From NCBI GenBank assembly GCA_907165275.2, contig OU015652.1, positions 10,121,001 to 10,185,000 of the forward strand: a stretch of 64,000 bases of DNA, read 5' to 3'. Positions within the stretch are counted from its first letter, which is position 1. Each line of letters starts with the position of its first letter. Below the pieces are notes generated by a model that was given only the letters and a program-made list of their open reading frames with translations, had not been told where the DNA came from and made no database searches. Shown here piece after piece: positions 58,742 to 64,000 of this stretch. The position numbers were made by a program, and so were the translations under genes. This DNA is from Zygaena filipendulae. Its lineage: Eukaryota; Arthropoda; Insecta; Lepidoptera; Zygaenidae.

Positions 58742-59023
58742 CTACGATTTATCATGCAACTTCTGCAACAACCGGCTACAAAACATTAACAAGTCTTTAG
58801 TGTCATACTTGTTGCTCAAATGGTCGCGCAAGTAGGCAAGCTCCTTCTTGGGATTCCTCTCGCACTGCTGTTCCAGAATCCTGTTCAGGATCTGCTTCGA
58901 ATTATCAGCGTTCGTTTTGTCCATCAGCAAATCGGCGAGATCGTTGAATGGCAAAGTTTCAGCTACCTTCTGTTTCAAGGAATCCTCCAGTTGGTCAGTT
59001 AGTTGCTCAATGAAGTCGGTGCG
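58742..59023 (-). CDS. Rif1: Rif1, last exon (C-terminal helical end, stop)
   Basis: The acceptor TTTCTAG lies before CGCACCGAC, and the frame runs 93 codons to a TAG stop. It joins SSCLRE to RTDFIEQLTDQLE and continues through AETLPFNDLADLLMDK to the end. The sequence is mainly helical, with heptad-like leucines (LLMFCSRLLQKLH), consistent with the oligomerising C-terminal end of Rif1; that role is inferred. The Leu encoded by TTG at 58978 is internal and not the start of a separate gene. Confidence 0.88.
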   Translation of the reverse strand, partial: RTDFIEQLTDQLEDSLKQKVAETLPFNDLADLLMDKTNADNSKQILNRILEQQCERNPKKELAYLRDHLSNKYDTKDLLMFCSRLLQKLHDKS

Positions 59024-62000
59024 CTAGAAATAAAAGTTAATTTGGAAAATTGTACACTTACGAAAATACATCAGTAAAGCACATTACACTAACGCACATT
59101 TATATTGTTATGCACATAATATAAGTAACGCACGCATAAATAAAGCAAATTAATCATCGGCATCGCAATTAAATTCATTATTGTGGCAAACTAGTAATCT
59201 AACTGGCGGTTTCATCAGCGGTAATTTCGGAGTTCCCCCGGAAGTTCCGGGTTACAATACTCAATGTTACTCAGGGATAATGTAGCATTCTAATGGTGAA
59301 AGAATTTTTAAATCGGTCCAGTACCTAATTTTTGAGCTAAATCATAGCAATCAAAAAAGCAAATCTTCCCCTTTTTAATATTAGTATGGTTTGGAGTTTA
59401 AAGTTTCTTTTTTTTACTATTTTTGTCTGTCTGTCTGTAATTCTGTATAAGCGTTACAAGAAAACTATTAAATACACAGAGAGTATGTTCCGGTATTACG
59501 GATAGCACTGGCCGTGTTCGCAGTGACGAGAAATTCGTTCCTTTATAACTTTCAGTATCCGCAGTAGGCAGTATAACATCATAATTGTCACCATTTTTAT
59601 AGTGTGATCACTGGCGTCTTCGAGGTTAGGTGCTCTCAGTGGTTTGATCGCGTGATCAAACTCAGACCAATGTTTGGTTAATAAGAGGCGGACAGCGTGA
59701 CATGAAAGACATGGATGACAGTAAGCTGACAGACGTTCCGTTTTCGTAGTATACTGAATTGACGTCATACCACACAGAGCTATCAGTAATACCGGAACAT
59801 ACTTAGAATACTTTATGTAGAAGAAAATCCCAAAAGTAATAATAATAATCCACTTCATCACACACAGATCTACTTGATCCCACAGTAAGCTACAAGCTTG
59901 TGTCGTGGAAACCAAACAAAAGTGGAATGTAAACGTTTATAAAAGCGAGGCAAAAAGTTTTTAATACCAACCTCTCGCAGACACGAAGATACGACGTCTG
60001 CTGTAGATTTATAGCCCGATTCATCGGTCTGTGCGCTAGAAGACGCGAGAGACAACGCATCTGTTTGCGTCTCCGTTAGACGCGTCTCCAACTTAACTGT
60101 TTGCGCCACTGAGTCATTCACCTCCAACATAGCAGTTTGTACTTCAACATCCATGTATATTGTCTGATTTGTCTGTGGCAATTCTTCCACCTCTTTCTCT
60201 TTGGGTGCATCTACCTCGCTGACTATATCCACTGCAGCCTTTTTGGCAATATAATCTGCGAGAACCTTCTTTGCAACCTTAACTTTTGGCGCTTTTATAC
60301 ACAACCTATTCACTTCTAATTCGGTCATCCTTGCCAAATCGGCAATTGTGACCACTTTTCCTTCTAATTCTTTTACGAGTAACGATTGCATTGCTGGCGA
60401 TGACAATTCGGTCGCTACATTATCTATGGGGTCGAGGCAATTTATGAGATCAGGGCATATTGGATCAGTGTCGTTCAGTTCACTAGTCTTAACTATTTCC
60501 ACCGCAGGCGTCTGATCTAGAGAACTCATTTCAGAGTCTGCTGTCAAATTGTCGCCTTCGTTGAAGCTTTCTACCGCTTTTGTTAGAACCGTGTCTAGTT
60601 TGAAAGCGGTATCGAGCCTTTTTGGTGACTTCATATTAGCGTGGGGGCGGCTGGCTCTTTCTGATCGTTTGAGAGCTGAACATTGCGGCGAACGAATCCC
60701 GCCGGGCTCTATATACTTTTGTACAGCTATGGTTGTAGACACTGGTGGATCATGGAAACTAACACGTTTACGCTGAAAAATAATTAGAACAAATATTAAT
60801 ATCTGGGCAATCGAGCATAATAAAGAAAAAAATGTGTAAAAGCGAATTTTCTTTCCAATCGTCAGAGCTATTTTAAATAAACAAGAGTTGTTCACTTCGT
60901 GGTAAGATTTCAAAATCTCACCAGGTGCTATTTTGCTAATAGTGAAATATTTAAAAACTAAATTCTTTGCTTACCTTACTTGCTGGAGAATTTGTTGAAT
61001 CGTCTCCTATATCTGCCAGTTTTCTTTTCAATATAGGACCAGCGGGACTGCAAGTGGAGGTTGGCAACGATCTTTTGAACTTCAGGAAATTCTCACTATT
61101 TTCATTTTGTTCCGACTCATTGTTATCGTTTGTCGAGGAATACAAAATTCTCAAGTTTCTTCTTGCAACAGAGCTAGAAGGGGTAGCGCACTTCTTAGAT
61201 TCTTCAGGTTGTATATGTTTTTCAGTGTTTGTTATCGTTTGCAAGTGATCTGGAACACACAAACCCAGCATTTGCGCTCCCCTACCCAAAGACCGTACTT
61301 GAGGTCTGGACCTTTTTAAGGACAAACTGGGACTAGAATTATTTGTAACCATATTGATATCTTCTCTGGGTGGAGATTTATCTTGGTTTTCATGTAAATC
61401 TTTGTCATCAGTGAAAATTTCGGGAGAATCGCTTTTTTCATACGGTTCGCCGTTAATCTGCACAGGTGACGACAACTTTATCACTACGTAATCGGTATTC
61501 GCTTCAGGTGTTGGTGACCTACTGTTTCTGATAGGACTCATAGTTTTTATAGGGGATATCTCCGATGTATTATTAAGAAATTCTTTTTTCCTCTGATTGT
61601 CGTCGACAGTTTCATTTGTTCCATCTTCAACCCGCACGGAAATATTTTTTGGTTCCAATATTTTTTCTACAGGTTCATCTATAGTTTCTGGAATAGGCGT
61701 AACAGTTTCATCGGTATTTTTTTCTATATTACATAAATTAACTTTAGGGTTTTCACAATTACGGTCTATACTTTTCTCAAATTCAATAGTATTTAATGGT
61801 TCAGTGTCTGCGTTGGCTGTATTTTGAGTATCTAGCTGTGATCCAGTATCGTTGCTATTCAAAAAAATCACTTCTTCTTTCTCCTCAACAATGGCTACTT
61901 CATAACTAGGAGTGTCAAATACTTCAATAGGTTCCGTATCCATATCTTCTGTTAAATCTAAACAAACTTCTCGGTCTGCAGTCTTATTTTTAGGCAACTC

Positions 62001-64000
62001 AATGTCTTCCTTACTCTCTTCTATTGTGTTATTACAATCAATGTCACATTTTAAAAATTTTTCACTTTCAGAAACACCTTTATTACTTTTTTCGGGTTCT
62101 TTAACTGTTGCAGTAGATGTTGTACTTTTTTTCTTAGTGGTTTTTGTTGATTTAACAGATATAGTAGTAACAGAGGAATCTTGAGAGCTTTCTATTACAT
62201 CTTCCGAAGATGAAAGATATTCAGAAGACGGAAGATCTGAAGAATCTGAATTTTTTTTGTTTGCTTCATCATCCACAATATTTTGATCGGTTTTGTTGTT
62301 CTTGTTCTTTAAATCTTTGGTCTTTTTATCTACTTTAGGTATGCTTTTCATGATCGATTTTGATTTATTTAATTTATCTATCAAACTTTTTCTTCTGGTA
62401 CTATTTGGATTTAAATCTGTAATTAGTTTTCTTCTAATCCGTTTTTCAGATTCGGATTGTAAAAATGGATGACCTTCCACCATATCTATTGCCAATTTTT
62501 TTTCAATTTTAGATTTTTTAGACTTTTTTGTAGACGGCTTTTCTTTAGAATTTTGTATTAACTCCTCGGATGAAATGAGTTTGTTTTCCGAAATAACAGT
62601 CAGAGGTTCAACACCCAATACCGCATCTTTTACTGATTCATCACAACTTAAAGGCTTATCATTACATTCTTGCACGGTATTTTTACAGGTTCGAACTTCT
62701 TGGTTAATTCTAGGTAGTTCATCCATACAATTTATTTCAGAATCTTCTATCGTATAATCAGAATGTGTATTTGGATTAGATTGAACAGTATTATTTTCGT
62801 TCATATTTTTATCAATAATATTGATGTTCAGATTTTCACTATCAACTTGCACTATTAAGCCAGTATCACTTTCGATTTTACTATCTAGCTTATGAACTTT
62901 AGTACTATTAGAGTCTTTATTATTTACGACGTCTTCAGTTGCCGCATCATCATCAGCATTTGCATTTTCTGCAGTAGTCAAATTGTCTTTAGAATTTGTA
63001 TCAGTGGTGTTTTCTTTAGTACAAGTCACTCCTTTATAGTTTGCCGACCTGTCACCACCTGAATTGGTATCACTGTGGGAATAGCGACGCTTTTTTAAAG
63101 CAAATAATTCAGAATCATCAAACTTCTTTGGCTTTCTTTTAACACGAGCTGGTCTCTCTAAAGAAATCTTAGATGGTGCAGAGTTCATTGCGTTTATAAT
63201 TAGCTTTTCTTTTGTTACCGGCGTAGTCACACTATTAGTAATCGTTTGGCTGAGATCGGTAGATTTCTCTTCAACACTAACGGCTGCAATCGAAATTTTC
63301 AATGGCACTTTAGTCACTTCACCAGATTCTTTTTTATCAAATTCGGTTGATTTATCTTTAACACTACCCGATTCAGCCAAAACTTTTAAATTTTTAAAAA
63401 CTCTGTCTTTTAACGTCATACGCTTGGACTTATCTTTTACAGCAGGTGATGACCGTATTTTGACACTAACCATATCATCTGTTATGTTCTTTTTTGCATC
63501 GATACTTGTGGTAACTTTTTCAGTTAAAATATTTTCCATTATTTTTGGTACTACATAAGTACTTGGTACATTTTTCAGAATTGAAGTAGCATCCCCAGAA
63601 TTACTCGTGGACTTGCTTGTGGTGGATGTATCTTGTGAATCTGTTTTCCAACTTTGAAGCTTAAACTCGTCTTGTGATTGGGATAAGTCCTGATACAATG
63701 CAGGAATATCATCTCTTTTCTTCGTTAATTTCTCTTTCTGTGCGTCAGTTAATTTTTTTGGATTGAATTTCCAATTTGACTTGACTACAACATACTCTTC
63801 TCCATTCTCTATTACTGTATCTACAATGTTAGTTTCTTTCCTTTTTTTCTTGATTATATTTACATTCGGTGTATTAAAAGTAGTTTTCTCAGTAGTTTTA
63901 TCAGCAGAAGCATCGTTTTCAATATTTTCAACAGTAGATTTAAGATTTTGATATAATAAATTAGTAGCAGTAATTGATTGTAAATGAGTTTTCATAATCG
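58742..64000 (-). CDS. Rif1: Rif1, C-terminal part (telomere-associated / replication-timing factor), partial at right edge
   Basis: Three exons are visible on the minus strand: 64000-60975 (continuing off the window), 60772-59972 and 59023-58742, about 1368 residues in all. The introns are 202 and 948 bases, with GT-AG ends and phase 0. Recognition rests on four things: the IPALYQDLSQSQD-type motif that closes the conserved N-terminal half of Rif1; a long, Ser/Thr/Lys-rich disordered region; the PP1-docking RVSF motif; and the conserved C-terminal region (NCLDPIDNVATEL, then TIADLARMTELEVNRL and KAPKVKVAKK) that matches the DNA-binding C-terminal domain of animal Rif1. By family, Rif1 recruits PP1 to counter Cdc7 kinase at origins, sets late replication timing, and acts at double-strand breaks. 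The HEAT-repeat N-terminus is outside the window. Confidence is high. Confidence 0.92.
59200..59390 (-). mobile_element. Degraded Helitron-like copy in the last Rif1 intron
   Basis: GGCGGTTTCATCAGCGG, TAATTTCGGAGTTCC and a final TTTTTAATATTAGTATGG keep the family order on the minus strand. It does not touch the splice sites. Confidence 0.55.
59430..59925 (-). repeat. Unclassified repeat in the last Rif1 intron with a 139-codon frame
   Basis: The stretch ends (plus-strand view) with CACACAGATCTACTTGATCC and GCTTGTGTCGTGG, which recur at 17095-17155; it is therefore a dispersed element. GTTCCGGTATTAC occurs near both 59490 and, inverted, 59790. A 139-residue frame at 59496-59915 has no motif I recognise and opens inside the shared repeat, so I do not regard it as a host gene. 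Confidence 0.45.
59972..60772 (-). CDS. Rif1: Rif1, penultimate exon (RVSF PP1 motif and C-terminal DNA-binding domain)
   Basis: The acceptor TTTTTCAG lies just before CGTAAACGT, and the donor is GAGAG|GTTGGT; 267 codons, phase 0 at both ends. The exon starts with RKRVSFHDPP, the PP1-docking RVxF site. The conserved domain with PDLINCLDPIDN, TIADLARMTELEVNRL and KAPKVKVAKKVLADY follows; in vertebrate Rif1 the equivalent region folds like a bacterial RNA polymerase alpha C-terminal domain and binds DNA. A run of QT-containing motifs (VEVQT, VAQT, TETQT, SAQT) comes before the exon end. Confidence 0.92.
60975..64000 (-). CDS. Rif1: Rif1, upstream exon (disordered region), open at the window edge
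   Basis: The frame is open from the edge to the donor AAG|GTAAGC at 60975/60974. The first residues (NGEEYVVVKSNWKFNPKKL, then the DLSQSQDEF motif) belong to the conserved end of the HEAT/linker portion. About 850 residues of low-complexity, acidic and Ser/Thr-rich sequence follow, with basic patches (VKRKPKKFDDSEL). Near the 3' end are RSLGRGAQMLGLCVP, a stretch suggestive of conserved sequence within the disorder, and the SILK-like PP1 motif PILKRKL. The Met at 63995 is internal, not a start, because the frame continues upstream of it. Short opposite-strand frames here are shadows. Confidence 0.9.

Noticed and set aside
60951..63951. Plus-strand frames opposite the Rif1 exon
   Set aside because: Ser/Phe-rich complements of the low-complexity Rif1 coding sequence.
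1..64000. CRISPR array, prokaryotic operon or phage-like system
   Set aside because: The repeats are dispersed mobile elements, not spaced direct repeats, and the genes are spliced animal genes.

Overview
The window is a piece of an AT-rich insect nuclear chromosome, almost certainly from a moth or butterfly (Lepidoptera). Two multi-exon animal genes with GT-AG introns are present, and most of the rest is short interspersed repeats of kinds typical of lepidopteran genomes: Helitron-like elements with a GC hairpin and a CTAG end, foldback MITEs, a LINE tail and a BEL/Pao retrotransposon. The species cannot be told from the sequence alone.

Layout. Positions 1-36,700 hold no protein exon that I can support; this stretch is a mosaic of mobile-element copies and AT-rich sequence, with two or three GC-richer spots that could be promoters or 5' untranslated exons. 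Positions 36,716-56,838 (+ strand) carry a complete nine-exon coding region for a 1062-residue Patched-related (PTR/PTCHD3-like) membrane protein with a sterol-sensing domain. All nine exons join in phase. Its 9.6-kb intron 7 contains a near-perfect 570-bp inverted repeat, a Helitron-like pair, a (GTGA)12 microsatellite and a complete BEL/Pao retrotransposon (48,103-54,759). That element has two 489-bp LTRs that look identical, a CAATA target-site duplication and an unbroken 1739-codon Gag-Pol frame. It landed near the centre of a foldback MITE. Positions 58,742-64,000 (- strand) carry the C-terminal part of the Rif1 gene, which organises replication timing and telomere/double-strand-break responses. 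Three exons are visible, with the PP1-docking RVSF motif and the conserved C-terminal DNA-binding region; the HEAT-repeat N-terminus lies beyond the right edge.

The two host genes converge and are about 1.9 kb apart. They have no evident functional link. The only canonical poly(A) signal close downstream of Rif1 lies inside a MITE. I found no novel multi-gene system, CRISPR array, rRNA or tRNA. The points most worth a second look are the apparently very young BEL insertion nested in a MITE inside a host intron, the arrangement of docking motifs in Rif1, a MITE family carrying CRE-type TGACGTCA sites, and a microsatellite that appears to have grown from a seed inside a dispersed repeat.
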